From: Bactericera cockerelli | Taxonomy: Eukaryota > Arthropoda > Insecta > Hemiptera > Triozidae | NCBI GenBank assembly: GCA_024516035.1 | Contig: CM044960.1 | Span: 13,042,818 to 13,106,817 of the forward strand | Direction: 5' to 3' | Length of the DNA: 64,000 nucleotides | Part shown: positions 37,811 through 50,600 of the stretch, in pieces | How the letters are laid out: the number at the start of each line of letters is the position of its first letter | How positions within the stretch are numbered: position 1 is the first letter of the stretch | Translations under genes and position numbers: made by a program | The notes under the pieces: model-generated | Seen by the model: the letters and a program-made list of their open reading frames with translations, nothing else | Database searches by the model: none | What the model was told of the DNA's origin: nothing

Positions 37811-38585
37811 CTGGGAAAGAGAAAGGTTAGTAAATTCAAAGGCAATTAATTGTATGCAATAAGTGTAAGAAAAATTAACTACATTCATTTTATTTAATAT
37901 TATCTGACTAGTTGTAAGGTTTTAGTGGAAACTCTACAATTAACACTGCAATCTAATGAGATCTCTTGTGACCAGTTGATTCTATTTAGTTTTAATGTCC
38001 TGAATTGCATTATTCAGGATGGAGTTATACACTCCATATGATGGGAATTGTACCAGCTACCCTCAGTGACCTCACCCAGCCAAGTCTGGACTGAAAATGC
38101 CAAAATGAACTAATAAGAAGAGAAAAAGTAAATTGGTAGGTATAATGCTCATTATTTCTATATCCAAGATTTGCTGATAAAAAATATTGGTTGAAAATAG
38201 TTTACAGAATTGTTACCAGTTATGAAGAGATTGGATTAACCATTACACTTATGATATAATTGTTTCAACATCTGTCACCCAAGATGTGTCAAAAACATGA
38301 CTTGGGCTGAATGCCAACTAATTTTGATTTCATCACACAGCAAAATAATGATGAATTATCCATCACACAATAGCAGTGATAGCAACGAGGTTGCATCATT
38401 GCATTTTTGTATTACCTATACCTTCAGAGGACACCAATACACTGTTATTACTTTGAGGCTAGAATTAAAAGAAAATCAAAAACTGACACTTACTAAGCAT
38501 GAGTCTTAATCTCTATGTGAAATACAATTATTTGGTCTTTCAAATTTAATGTTTTGATTTTCATGATTTCATTCAGCATATCTGC

Positions 38586-38880
38586 TGGACAAACCTTGGC
38601 CTAGTGGTAGCATGCTTGGCTTGCACTCCAGGTGACCCAGGTTCAAATTCCGGTGGGGTTGGATTTTTTCGGATCTGTACTTTGGATGTAGGAGCCAACC
38701 CTAGCTTTGTGAGGACAATTGGGGTAGTTGTAGAGTAGGCAATGACCAGTGGTTGCATTACAAGATTGATATTAGAATATGATGGTTGGTTGGAGAAATA
38801 ATGCATAAGCATTAGTTCTCATAATGTTGATGCTACCCACTAAAAATTGTGACACAATAACACAAATAACTAGCTTTTTT
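38586..38880 (+). mobile_element. SINE-A subfamily with a different head
   Basis: tRNA-like head CTTGGCCTAGTGGTAGCATG with B box GGTTCAAATTCC, then GGATTTTTTCGGATCTGTAC and ACCAGTGGTTGCATTACAAG. It ends in the SINE-A block GCTACCCACTAAAAATTGTG, ACACAATAACACAAA. The tail is shared with SINE-A while head and middle differ. Confidence 0.8.
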
Positions 38881-40784
38881 ATCTAGCTGCTGGACAAAAC
38901 AATATGACAGAGTTTATAACAGTGAAAAAGAACCAAAATCTACAAGTGTGATTTTAAGTTTTCTATGTTTGGTAAATGTCTAATTTAGACAGCAAGCTTG
39001 ATACAGCAATTTTTGTCCGTGATGAGGTATATCATATTTGTGTTAATCCCTAAACGTTCTGAGAAACAAGAAAATAATTAAAAATATATTTTCATGTATT
39101 TTTTTACATTTGTGCAGCTAAATAAGTCTCCGGAACACATAAGAAATATACTTCATCTTGTCCAAAAACTGCAGTAGAAAGTTTGCCATTTAAACTAGAC
39201 ATTCACCCTTGTTTTGACAGCATTAATTTATGGAGGATGAAGCTATTGACTGTTTGCTGAAAGGAAAGTTGATCTTATACCTAGTAAAAACCAAATTGTT
39301 GTCAAGTGCTCCAGAATGGACATCAAGGTCCTCAAGACAGCTATACAAAGATTTTCCATCTGCATTAGAGATTGAAGCATTTAAGAATTTTATGACTAGA
39401 AGAATGATAAAGTTTCAAACTTGACAAATAATTGGATGGATCAGTTATCATGAACAGAGTAAACCTGAATTAAAGTTGATAGTATTTAACACAACTTACC
39501 GTTTTAAAATGAATCATTAGATTAATGGGTGGAGGACTGTCTAGCCTTCCATTGGTCTTGGACTAATTTTTTTATTAGAAAGGGTTTGTTGGACTACCCA
39601 TCAAAGTAAAAACTGTACTGCCTTGAAACAAAAAGCTACACCAAGTTCTTTGAACAAGAGGCTGGTGTTATCAGAACTTGCTAGATAAGTCAATTCTTTT
39701 GTTTCGAGAGACTGCATCGTAACACTGTCGTCCTAATGATTGAGAAAGTGTTTCTGTTAATTAAACCCTAGGTGGTTTAAATTAGAAATTAATACACAAC
39801 ACCACAAAACACTAACCTTGGAAGGTAGAGTTGTAGATTGGAGAAAGAAACTGTCAAAAGAGGATTTTTACAACAAAATAGAAAAACTATGCTACAGACA
39901 TGGCAAATATGTTTAAATGAACTTCAAATTACTAAACTATGTACATACTAAAGATATTTACACAATTAACTTAGAATTTATCATTTCAAAGTAAAACGAC
40001 AAAACTTTTTATCTATTAGAATCTATTGTTTTTTCGTTTTTTGTTTGTAAAAATATTATAAATAAAATAATTTTTGCAAACAATACTGAACAGATGATTC
40101 TCCAGCTGTTATTCCAGGTGATAAAATCAGCTGATAAAAGACGTTGGATTTTTTTACGACGCAGTATTTTCAAGATTCACTTAATGCGCCTTCAAAATAA
40201 ATCAGACTACTTCATGCTCTGTATTTTTTTCTTGAAGGCGTAAAATTGTTCTGATATCAGTCGGTAGTCAGTACAGCTGATGTTAGGTAGGTATTTCTTT
40301 CGCATAATTTGACTAACTTACAAAATACAGGATATAGGTAGAGTTTTACCACAGAAGAACCAGCCTAGTCTAAAAAATGACGGTCTCTCTCAAAAACCCA
40401 ATGTAGTAGCGCAGCGGTTCGATTCCTTCCCGCACCAATATTTCAAAAATTTAGTTGCCTTTCTCTTATCCTTTTTTATCTCCAGCTAAATTTGAAGTCT
40501 ACCTTCCCTTACTTATAAAAAAGATGTTGGATGACAAGTGTTGCTACAACCTATCGTTATAGGAAATCGTGGAAAGGCTCAAAAAGCGTAGTGTACTCGA
40601 CTACTCGGTACTTCCTCATCAAGCTCCTGTACTTACCTGTATTTTTTGTGTCACGGGATTCTTTTAGCAGCTGAGTCAATTTGTAGTGCTTGCTGATCGT
40701 ATGATAGGACACAGACAACATAGGAACATGCTGTGAAGACCACCAAACAGGAGGCTCTTCAGAGAATCTGCCCATATGATTCAT

Positions 40785-41000
40785 CCACAGAGTTGATGGC
40801 ACGTTGAATACACCAGTTCTCGTTCTGTCACTGAAGTTAAGTAACGTCCAGCAAGGTTAGGACATGAATAAGTAACCATTCAAATTCAAACTCTTGTGAT
40901 GCTGGCTATTCCCGACCCCACTCAGGCTGGGTGAGTTGAATTTGAGTATCTGATTTGTGAGTTTCCAGCGAATGGAGGGTAAAACCGTAGTCAATTTAGG
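40785..41000 (+). mobile_element. 5S rRNA-derived SINE, copy 2
   Basis: TGATGGCACGTTGAATACAC, CAGTTCTCGTTCTGTCACTG and AAGTTAAGTAACGTCC follow the 5S rRNA sequence, including its internal promoter region. The body contains GATGCTGGCTATTCCCGACC and ACTCAGGCTGGGTGAGTTGA and ends GTTTCCAGCGAATGGAGGG. Confidence 0.85.
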
Positions 41001-41099
41001 CATACATTTGAAAGCGACGCTAAACATTTGCCCCCAAAATAATAATAAAATATTCATCCGTGCAACTTACATATTTTGCATAATTATACGTAAGTATTG

Positions 41100-41225
41100 T
41101 AGCCAGCGTCGATGGCGCGTTAACATAATGGTTCTCGTAGGATCACCGAAGTTAAGTAACGAGGTGAATATTTCGTGATGCTGGCTACTCTTGGCATAAC
41201 CCAGGCTAATGTGGGTAGCAGGTAT
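41100..41225 (+). mobile_element. 5S rRNA-derived SINE, copy 3, internally deleted
   Basis: AGCCAGCGTCGATGGCGCGT, GGTTCTCGTAGGATCACCGA and AGTTAAGTAACG match a 5S head. The part between the A box and the GATGCTGGCTACTC body block is shortened. It lies about 100 bp from copy 2. Confidence 0.75.
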
Positions 41226-42459
41226 AAAGTTTCAAGAAACCCCCGAAAAAAGTATGCAATATTATTAGTACATCCCGCCCTCACCTCCCCCAACAAAATC
41301 TTCTGGCACGGACCTCGGAATCTTCTGACTATGTTTATTGGGTTCGCGAACTACTAGTTCACACCCTTTATGTAGGGACAATAGCTAATTATTCCATGAA
41401 TATTAACTCATTTCAACCTGGAAGAGAAAGTAAGAAAAAAAATTGAAAAGTATAACTCTTTGTAATTCAAGAATAATTGATTTTCACAGTATTTTTTTAT
41501 TTTATCTCGAAATTCTTGTGCAAAATATTTCATATAAAAAACAGTTTTAAAAAAAGAAGCAGATAGATAGAGATATAAATTATTTTTTAAAATATAATTT
41601 GGCTTGAAATTTGACACGCCTCACTAGGCAATAATTGAATAATTAACTAACAAATAGGTAGATAGGTGGCTAAGAAACACATTTAGTTGAAATATAAAGT
41701 ACATTTTTTATTATTAAATAATGATATTTATTTTACAATAGGAATATTTTTATACAATCTATGAACACTGTTTATTTAACAAAATTGTTGGAGTTAATAA
41801 ATAAAAACATAGTGAAATTGTAAAATGATGAAATCTGCTGAAATCATTAATAGAATCACTTGCATAACTACATACTAAGTACGTACATATGTATGTATAA
41901 AAATACATAATAAAATAGGAGTATTAATTCTATCCTAGTTGACTGAAAACATCTCTTCTGAGTTTCGTCTATGAACTTCTAGGTTCGACTCCTGACACGG
42001 AGAAATATTTCTTACAAAACCTTTCATACCTGATCTATTTTACATATATCCTGTGTTTTCCCTCTTTAATAATAAAAAAAAACCAGCGGTTGAAATGAAA
42101 TGAAAAAGGAGAAAATAAATTTGAGTGCCTACTGACTTACTTTATTAACTTTTATCTTCATAGAATTGGTATTTGATACCAGAAACTATGTACAAGGCAA
42201 CTGATACAATTTATTCTGCGTCACTGCATTCTTGTGGTTTGTAAGTAAAAGAAAAAAAAAAAAAAAAAAAAAAAAAACATATTGAAACACAAAAGCTCAT
42301 TGGACAGGATACTATTTCCAAGTATAAAAAACCCAATAATTATGTTAAGTGATCACCTACATGTAATAGGTGTACCACTAGGTGTACCACTTTGTTATAA
42401 GGTCAATGCTTCAACAGTTCTACTTCATTAAGTGGTTGATGGTTACATCTCAAGAAAGA

Positions 42460-42765
42460 GTCCTACCTACTAAAATTGTGAAATAGGGTAATATTTTATT
42501 TTATTTATTTATGTCATAAAGTACCAGAACTTTTATGGCATAATAAACAAAATAAAATAACTGTGTTTCTTTGTGTTGTTATTTCACAATTTTAGGAGGT
42601 AGGATTCTTCCTTTTCCTTAAATATCCCAATTTCTTATTTTTGTGCATAATTCCACCATTGATGGCTGCTCACTTTAGAACAGTTATTCATTTTTCCTCA
42701 CGAGATATTAGTGGACCCCAAATCAGAAGAAATCCTGGCATACTGGGGATCGAACCCAGGTGAAC
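42460..42765 (-). mobile_element. SINE-A copy interrupted by AT-rich DNA
   Basis: On the minus strand: B box GGTTCGATCCC near 42,750, TTTGGGGTCCACTAATATCT, CTCGTGAGGAAAAATGAATA, then TGGTGGAATTATGCACAAAA and, after AT-rich DNA, ATTGTGAAATAACAACACAA. The body end is repeated near 42,480. It lies directly downstream of the scaffold gene's stop codon, and its AATAAA words near 42,500 could serve as that gene's polyadenylation signal. Confidence 0.7.
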
Positions 42766-42847
42766 AAAAAATAAACACCCACAAGTCTAGAAGAGCTTTT
42801 CAAGCGTTCGTTTTCAAATTTTTGAATTTGAAAAACTTGCGCACGTA

Positions 42848-44643
42848 TCACAAGGCCGTCTCCAGGGTGGGGGCACTTTTCGGCATTTTGTCTTCGGTGG
42901 AAGCGGGGGGTGTCCTGGGCGCAGAAGCGAACGCCTTCACCTGCTCGCTGACCAGAGCACTGGACCGCGGCATGGAGCTGTCCGAGCCAGAGTCAAGGCT
43001 GGAGCTACGGGACGCGTTGTTCACTTTGGCCAGCGCTGGTTTCACTTCAAGATTGTTGAAGTCCAGGCGTGTGCGCACTGTGGACACACTGGCGCTACTG
43101 TCGCTACTAGCCTCGTCTAGTTCGCTACTGTGATGTAGACTGGAACTGAGAGAGCTGTTAGACCGGGACACCAGCTTCTTGCGCGGGGTGGGAGTTCTTT
43201 CCTTGAGACGCTCCCCCGCGGAGGGGACTTTGGCGTTGAGGCGCTCAGCAGCCGAAACCTTGCTGCCTGTAGAGCCGGACCAGCCCACCTTGTTGAGGAG
43301 ATACTTGAACTCCAGACGCGACGTTTGTTTGATCTTGTCCGGCAGCTTCGCCATCTCTTGCATCTTGTTTCGTCCGTAGCTCACGGACTTGGACTGGACG
43401 CTGTTGCGGATGAAGCGAGACAGAGAGTGCTGCGTGTTGTTGATGAGGTCTGGCTCCGAGGACTGCGTCTGCTCGGGATGATTCGTCACGTCAGGGGAGG
43501 AGGTGTTGCCGGAGGAGCCCAAAGATTTCGAGTTGGACTCTATGACACCTTCACTCTGGGAGTGAGAGAGGTGAGGACTAGAGGACTTGCGGAGGGTGGT
43601 GACAGGTTGCCTTCTGAAGTTATCACTGCTGACAGAGGAGACGAGCGGTTTCCTTGTGGGAGACTGATAGGGAGGGGGACCTTTGTACAGGGGGGACTGC
43701 GGCCTCTGGACGGAGCTGCCGTTGACTTTTCTCACGGGTGAGAGGGGTCGTGAGGTGCCATACAGCCTCTCCGAGGCTTCTATAGGGGAGGTGGGGCGAC
43801 TGTGGCCATTAGGAAAGAGTCGCTCTGTTGCGGAGGGAGACATGGGGCGAGAGGAGGGGGAGAGAGGTCGGGCGCCGCCCGGGAACAGCCTGTCTGCGGC
43901 AGAGGGGGACAGAGGACGCTGATCACTACTTACAGCTCTCATCCCGTCCAGTCGTCGTGTGGGGGAGGTTGGACCAGATGGAAACAGTCGCTCAGAGACG
44001 CTAGGAGATGTTGCTCTCTGGTCAGGGGATATGGTCTTTTGAACAGGAGTCCTTCTTAGAGAGGCATAAGGGTTTACAGGGATTTTGGCAGGAGACGCGG
44101 TCTTTTCAGCGTTTATTGGGCTTTGGTTGTTGCTTCCTCGGGACCCATTCGATAATTGGCTTGCGCTGGACGCATCTTTTCTCAGAGTGGGATACTTGTT
44201 CTGTAAGTAGCTCAAGTGGCGGTCCAAATTGGACTGAGAGTTTGTTTGCACGGGTGTGTAAGACTTGGACAGCTCAGTGATGCGGATATTGGACAGCATG
44301 TTGCGTACATTCTCTGTGTAGGGAACATTGGTGTAGGAGGCCGCGATGTTGTTCATGCGAGGGGGATATTCCACATCGGGGGGATTGGCAAAGGATTCAG
44401 GAGGAGATACGATGGGGGACAGGTTGGCACTCATATCCATGCCGTTGTGATGTTTGGTGGGTGTGGAAGATTGTTGAGTGGGGGTGGAGGATAGCCGGCC
44501 AACAGATGGTTTTGTGGGAGTCGACGATTGTTGAGTAGGGTTGAAAGATGGTTTGGTTGGGGTGGAGGCTTGTACAGGGGAGTCAGGGTTAGAGAGGCGG
44601 GACAGTGCACCCAGCCTGCTTGAGCCGTTCTCGTCGCAAATAT
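42848..44643 (-). CDS. Scaffold gene last exon g, with RLFP repeats and PDZ ligand
   Basis: 598 codons including the stop. Early part: repeated STPTKPS/STPTQQS words. At about 43,760-44,010, repeats of the form SPSxxxRLFPxG occur (SERLFPSGP, ADRLFPGGA, TERLFPNGH, SERLYGTSR), each next to SP/TSP phospho-site-like motifs. Then come IRNSVQSKSVSYGRNKMQEM and SRLEFKYLLNKVGWSGSTG, Ser-rich stretches, and the terminal -TLETAL. Acceptor TTTCCACAG. Much more GC-rich than its flanks, with no internal stop. Confidence 0.95.
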
Positions 44644-47600
44644 CTGTGGAAAGAAGAAGAAAAGGATTGGCACTTTTTTGAAAATTTAACAACATTAATA
44701 CTTATAAGATAAATAAATGGAAAATTTGGGCAATATATTTTTTTTTGTCCCTTTCAGTCTCTAACACAAAATATAGACATAATTATGTTTCTATATATTT
44801 TCTATTCATTTTCATTTTTATTGTATAATTGTTTCCATTTTTTTCACTGTTAAAACAATAATTTGTATTGTACATGTGTCCAATAAAGTGTTGAATAATA
44901 ATAATAATTGAAAAGATGTTTAATTTTCAATCTATAAATATAAATATTTCTATTAATGATGCGTTCTTAAACCATGCTTTTAACATGACAAAGTATGTAC
45001 AACTCACAAGAGTTTAGATAGGAACTATTTACAAATCAAAAGGACAATTTCAAAGTCAAATCTTGATGGTTTATCAAAAACTACAAAACAGTATGCACAA
45101 TCTAACCGAAATAAAATTTAAAAAGTCAATCTGAATGGAAAATATTACAGATCAAAACTTAAAATTAAGACAGCATGCAAAAGAATTAAAGATCTACTCA
45201 CCTCTGTTAATGTAAATTAATAATTTATTTTTTTAAAAGGAAGGTTATATATATTTATTTTTTTTACTGAAAGTCATTATTCATGAAAAATCCAGAAAAT
45301 ATATGTATATTAGTAGTAGTAGAGTAAAAAGGTGAACACCATACAAGAAAAATAAACTATTGTACAGAATTTAAAACAAAAAATTAATGGGAAAATAAAT
45401 TAACCTTTATTGTTGAGAAATTTCAAATGCTAATGGTGCAAGAAAAGAAACTGGAAAATTCATAAATCAATTTAGAAAACAATCAAGCAGTAAATTTTTA
45501 AACGGCGTTTTATCTTTGACAGAAATAGAATCGTGTGTAAGCAAAAACGTTGATGCATTAAAATTAAAAAGTGCTAAAACCGTGATACTAAATTTAAACT
45601 TCTAAATGTGCTAAAACCGTGAAACAAAATTCTAAAACATGAGCTGCTTAAACCACGATACAAATATTGGAATTACAAGACTTGTAGAGGTGCTAAAAAC
45701 TTGGAATTATCCTAATGCTTGCAAGGCAACAGGCAACAAACTGATTTAGAAGCAATCAACGCAGGCTAACCACTCACACCAGTGCTGTAGCATAGCTGAG
45801 ATTATTTCTTTTTCAAGATTAATTTCAGCTGGTTTCAGATACGAACTGCTTTCTTTGTCAAGGGGAATAAATATATGTACAATGTATTCTTTTCAATTCT
45901 ATTCTAAACATTTTTATTAGAAAGCCAAGTAGGTATGTATACAAGAAAATCTGTCTTGAATAGGTTCATCTGGAAAAGCAACTAATTTCACTTCGATTTT
46001 CTTACCACTTGACCAGTTAACACTTTCAGCGCCAGGTGATACATGGAAGTATCACCTGGCTCTGCGCTAGTATGAACATGGTGATACTTCATAGTATCAC
46101 CCACAGTCTTCTATAAGACGCTGGTGATACTTGTGAGTAACACTTTCTATATGTTTAACATGAGGAATGTGTTGCTCTGGCCTAGCAGTATCCAAGAACA
46201 TGTCAATTTTTTGTCAAAATCTCTTCCCCAGGCCAGTGATACTTTGAAGTATCACCACATCAAAATCACGCCTGGCCTATGAATGAAAATAGTCGAAAAT
46301 ACAGTTGGCGGTGAAAGTGTTAAGCATGATTTTTCCAATGACTTTACAGCAATACTATCTTAAGTAAGATTCAGGCCCAACATTATTTTTCTTAATTTTG
46401 ATAATCGCAATGATAGTATCATAAGAATCTCATGAAAATTGAAATCACACTTTTTTTTTAAGCTTTATTAGGAGGACAAAGTACAATGGTAACAGTATAA
46501 AATTAAGAAAAGAAAAGAAAAAAAAAAAAAAACAAACAAATGACAAAATAAATAAGTAAAAAAGAAAATAACAATAATGTCCTACCTAAAGGGCGGGGTT
46601 ATTGCCTGTGGCAATCTCTTCCACCCAACACTAGGGATCGAACCCGGGGCATCGATTCATGACCACGCCACTAACATCGAGTGCGTTTGGTTCACGTACA
46701 ATGCAATCACACCCACGTTCTACTCAACTTACAAGACGTATGTACCTTTATACATACGTGTATGTATGTGTACCACAGAGCTAATACATAGATGGGTGAA
46801 TAAATTTGTACTATACTTTAGGTTATATGTATGTATATTTGTATATGGTTGAGTGTTACAACTGTTCCATGCAAATTTAATGCAGTTGTATATGTAACGA
46901 TGTTTTATCGATTTTCTTAAATCCTTTAAAAATATTTTCTATCGCAAAAAAACATGTTTCAATAAACACATCTTAAAATATGTTTCAATAATACTCCAAT
47001 ATGTTCAAATAATAATTTAATAATGCTTGAAAATAATTCACGCAAAATGATTGTGACAAAATATAGGTCTGGACACATCCATTACAATAATGGGCCACAA
47101 TTTGTAGGATTTTTCGTACATTTTATTTTTCTTGAACATCTTTGTAATCCCGACTTCACTGACCACCAAATGATGCCTTCTCTTTTGGCATGAAACAGAA
47201 AAAAAAAACAGTAAAATGTGATACCATCCTAATCAGATTTGACAGTAAAAGAATATGCACTCGTGCCAAAGTTTCAAGTGTCAATCTTTCATGAGGAGTG
47301 ATTTCTTTGTGGTTGTTTTTTTCTCTCTTTATTTTATGTGTCATTGTACGTTCGTCCCTCATAATAAGATGTGAACAGTTTTAAGTTCAGTGTATCTATT
47401 TTCTGAAAATATTTTTTTTTTACATCATAAAAATAACAATGTTGGAAATTTTGACGTCCAATTATGATCAGTAACTGGTCACGATTCCTTTGTTCCAATG
47501 TGACTCAATAATCTCAATATGGTTATAACGGATGCCAGAATAGTATGCTTTATCCTTACCGTCTTACAGAACTTATAGTTCCTTACACGGCTTACTGGAA

Positions 47601-50600
47601 CCTTGTTAAAAAAATAACCATTAGAAACCCTGTTTCCTTGGCTACTTATATCTACCAAGCGGGCGTGACCATTCCTAGGTCTTGTGGGTCATATATTATG
47701 ACTAATTACCACGTTTTTAATGCTTTTTAAACGTGTCTGAAGAAAAGTTCCTTCTAAGTTTATGTAGATGTAATAAACCACGTATTTGTATTGTAGTGAG
47801 TTCAGTTAGTTGTTTACTGCGGAAGTCAGGAGAGTCGTATGGAAAATTCATTGAAATAACTTTCAGATATAAGTGCGCTATAGACACTTTTTTACCTAAA
47901 GCTTCTTGCAGAAATAGCCAGGGCTTCCAGAGTGGATGTTCAATATCGGATGTTGTCCAAATGGTAATTGTAATCCTGGTTTAGTGCTGTCAAGGCTTGA
48001 AAAAAATCATATTTGTGTAAATCACTTTCGTGATATCACAATTAATCAAATTCGCTCGACTAAATCTACTCTGAAACCGGGACTTGAACGACCTACCTTC
48101 AGGTTACAAGTCCGCCGCCTAATCGATCAAGCTACACAGCACTTGATCTATTCTTATACCACTGAACTCATGAGAAAATAACTTCTTTGGAAGGCTAGCC
48201 AGAGTACCCAGATAACCCAGAATTAATATTAATGCCGCAGTTATTTTATTGTATAAGTGAATAGGAACTCAGTCAAATTACATTGGGTAATAGTAGTAGT
48301 AGTCACTGTGGCAGAGTGAGTTAGCGCGCTATGCATTGCACACATGGTGACCTGGGTTCGATTCCCAGCGGGGGAGGATTTTTTCTGCTCTGTACTTGGA
48401 TGTTCGGGGTCCACTCATACCTCGTGAGGAAAAATGAGTAGCTGCTTTGATGTGAAGCAGCGACCAGTGGTAGAATCATAGGCAAAAATAATAATACAAG
48501 ATATTGTAAATTAAAGTGGTAAAGTCCTATGATTCTGCGCTACCCACTAAAATTGTGACATAATAACACAAAGAAAAAGCATTATTTAGGGTAATAGTAG
48601 TACATTCTTTTATAATTTCGTAAAATACCTAAATTTATTTTTCAGAAGAGAATCAGGTAATGCCTGCGTGTTACACGCAGAGACTTCTGAATCATTTCTT
48701 TTGTGCCATGATTGATCATGTAAATTGTTAAACAACCGACCACCGTGATCGAGAAGCATATTGCTTCTTGAGGGTTTGTGAGTTCGAGTTCCTGCCTCGA
48801 CGAATTTTAAATATGGTAATGAAACTAGCGGATAAAAGCTCTGATTATTTTTTATCGAAACCTTCAAATTTTCTTTTAGAAAGATGAAATTTTCCTAAAA
48901 GAAATGAGAAGAACGTTTTTCAAATCGAACACTTTAACAAGGAATTTCTCTTGAGAATTTCTCAAGGATTTTTTTTTACGCCAGTCAGTAGGTTGGGGTT
49001 CAAGTTCAAGTCTGTTTCTTCCTTAAGATATTAATGACGAACATGGTGTGTTTAAGTAGAAAGAAAATAATATTACAAAGAAAGAAGTAAATATTGTAGT
49101 ACTACAATAGTTTAGAGGGTTTTAAGAGGGTTATCATTTTATTGGTTAGGTATTAAAATAAAATGCATCATGCCAGTATGTACAAATAATAACAATATTA
49201 CAATCAATCACACTAACATAATTGGGCTAATGAAATTACAAAAAAATCTTATTACAATACTAATCAGACTTTACAATTACTGGTAAAATGAACATTACCT
49301 ACTACAAGTCATTAATTAAATATTTAATATTCCTTGAAGCTGCTCGAGTGATATAAAAAATGCATTTGTTTGCAAACAGTGGGTTATTGGGGTACAGGTT
49401 CAAAATTCATAGGTCCCATGGAATTTTCAAGTTTTATTTATTTTAATCATTACATTTTAGACATTTATCATTTGGAATTTTTACTCGGGTTGCAATCTAG
49501 ACACGATCAAATTTTTTGTTGTTGCTTTTTTAAAGCGCTCTTTGCAATGGACTGAATAGTAAATAACCTAAGATTAACCAGTCATTTCCTATAACTCGTC
49601 TATTTAGGACTTTAAATTTTCATCATAAATATGTTTTACAGACCACAAGTCTTAATTATGTTCTTAAATTTCAAATTAAAAAAAAACTCTGATCTGTTTT
49701 GGTCTGCGCACAGAGGTGATATAAACCTACTAGTCCATAGTAACAGTTAGGCAGCGCTAAGTTACTCTATCTGCTCATATATGAATGTATATTTCATGAA
49801 TTTCAATAGGTTCACCAGCAGGATTTTCACTTTCCTTGGCTGAACCTGAACAAGCAACAGACTTTCAATAGACCTCCGGGTAAGCCATGTTCAATAAATG
49901 ACCTAATTACCTGAATAATACCTTTAGTTGATACCTCTACTATACAATTATACCAAAATAATTTTAAACCAACATGACTGTATTGTTCTGAAAATTCTGA
50001 AAAATTATGTAGGAATGCATGACGAATTTTGTTAATAAATTTTGAATTAATAATAATCTAAGTAAAAATTTTCAATGGCGCATGGTCAGACTGTAGGGAA
50101 AATAACATAAAACTTTGCAAAAAATGATATTTTCGCTAGGTTACACAGTAAACACATGATCAAGTGGACGCTAAAAATCTCATTAGGTTCTTTAAAGATT
50201 GAAATAGACCAAGCAATCGGAGCAGTATACAAAATGCTTCAGTTCATGTGGAAAATTTGAGAATATCAAGAGAAAAATCAATATGCTATATATATTTCTC
50301 GAGGCAGTATACAAGTTATTGTTTTCAATTCAATACCATTCTGTCTATAACATTTAGTAATCATAAGGCAGCAACGTAACTATCACAAATTGTACTCGCA
50401 CTTGATAATTCAAAGATGAGGATTATCGAAGAGACACAAGCAATGAACAAAATACATACAATGCAGATCATAATAAATAATTATAGTACATATATCATAA
50501 ATAATATCAACACAATAATAATCATAAAGTAAGATAAAGAATTTAAAACGTTCAATTGATTTTTTTCCTTCACAGTCACTACTCTCTTTTACAATGATCA

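Larger units (their letters stand above)
37811..42459. other. Intergenic spacer with presumed BCAS3 promoter
   Basis: The non-coding first exon and promoter of BCAS3 should lie here, because its start codon directly follows an acceptor. I could not place either one. Contents recognised are the SINE at 38,586 and two 5S-derived SINEs at 40,785 and 41,100. A 64-codon plus frame near 39,230 has no recognisable similarity. Confidence 0.45.

Noticed and set aside
39230..39424. 64-codon plus-strand frame upstream of BCAS3
   Set aside because: It looks like a decayed fragment at best; no recognisable domain, and stops occur on both sides.
40785..40870. Functional 5S rRNA gene
   Set aside because: Only part of the 5S sequence matches; it is diverged and fused to a SINE body.
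42711..44494. Plus-strand frames opposite the scaffold gene's last exon
   Set aside because: They are shadows of the GC-rich, well-supported minus-strand exon and have no splice or domain evidence.
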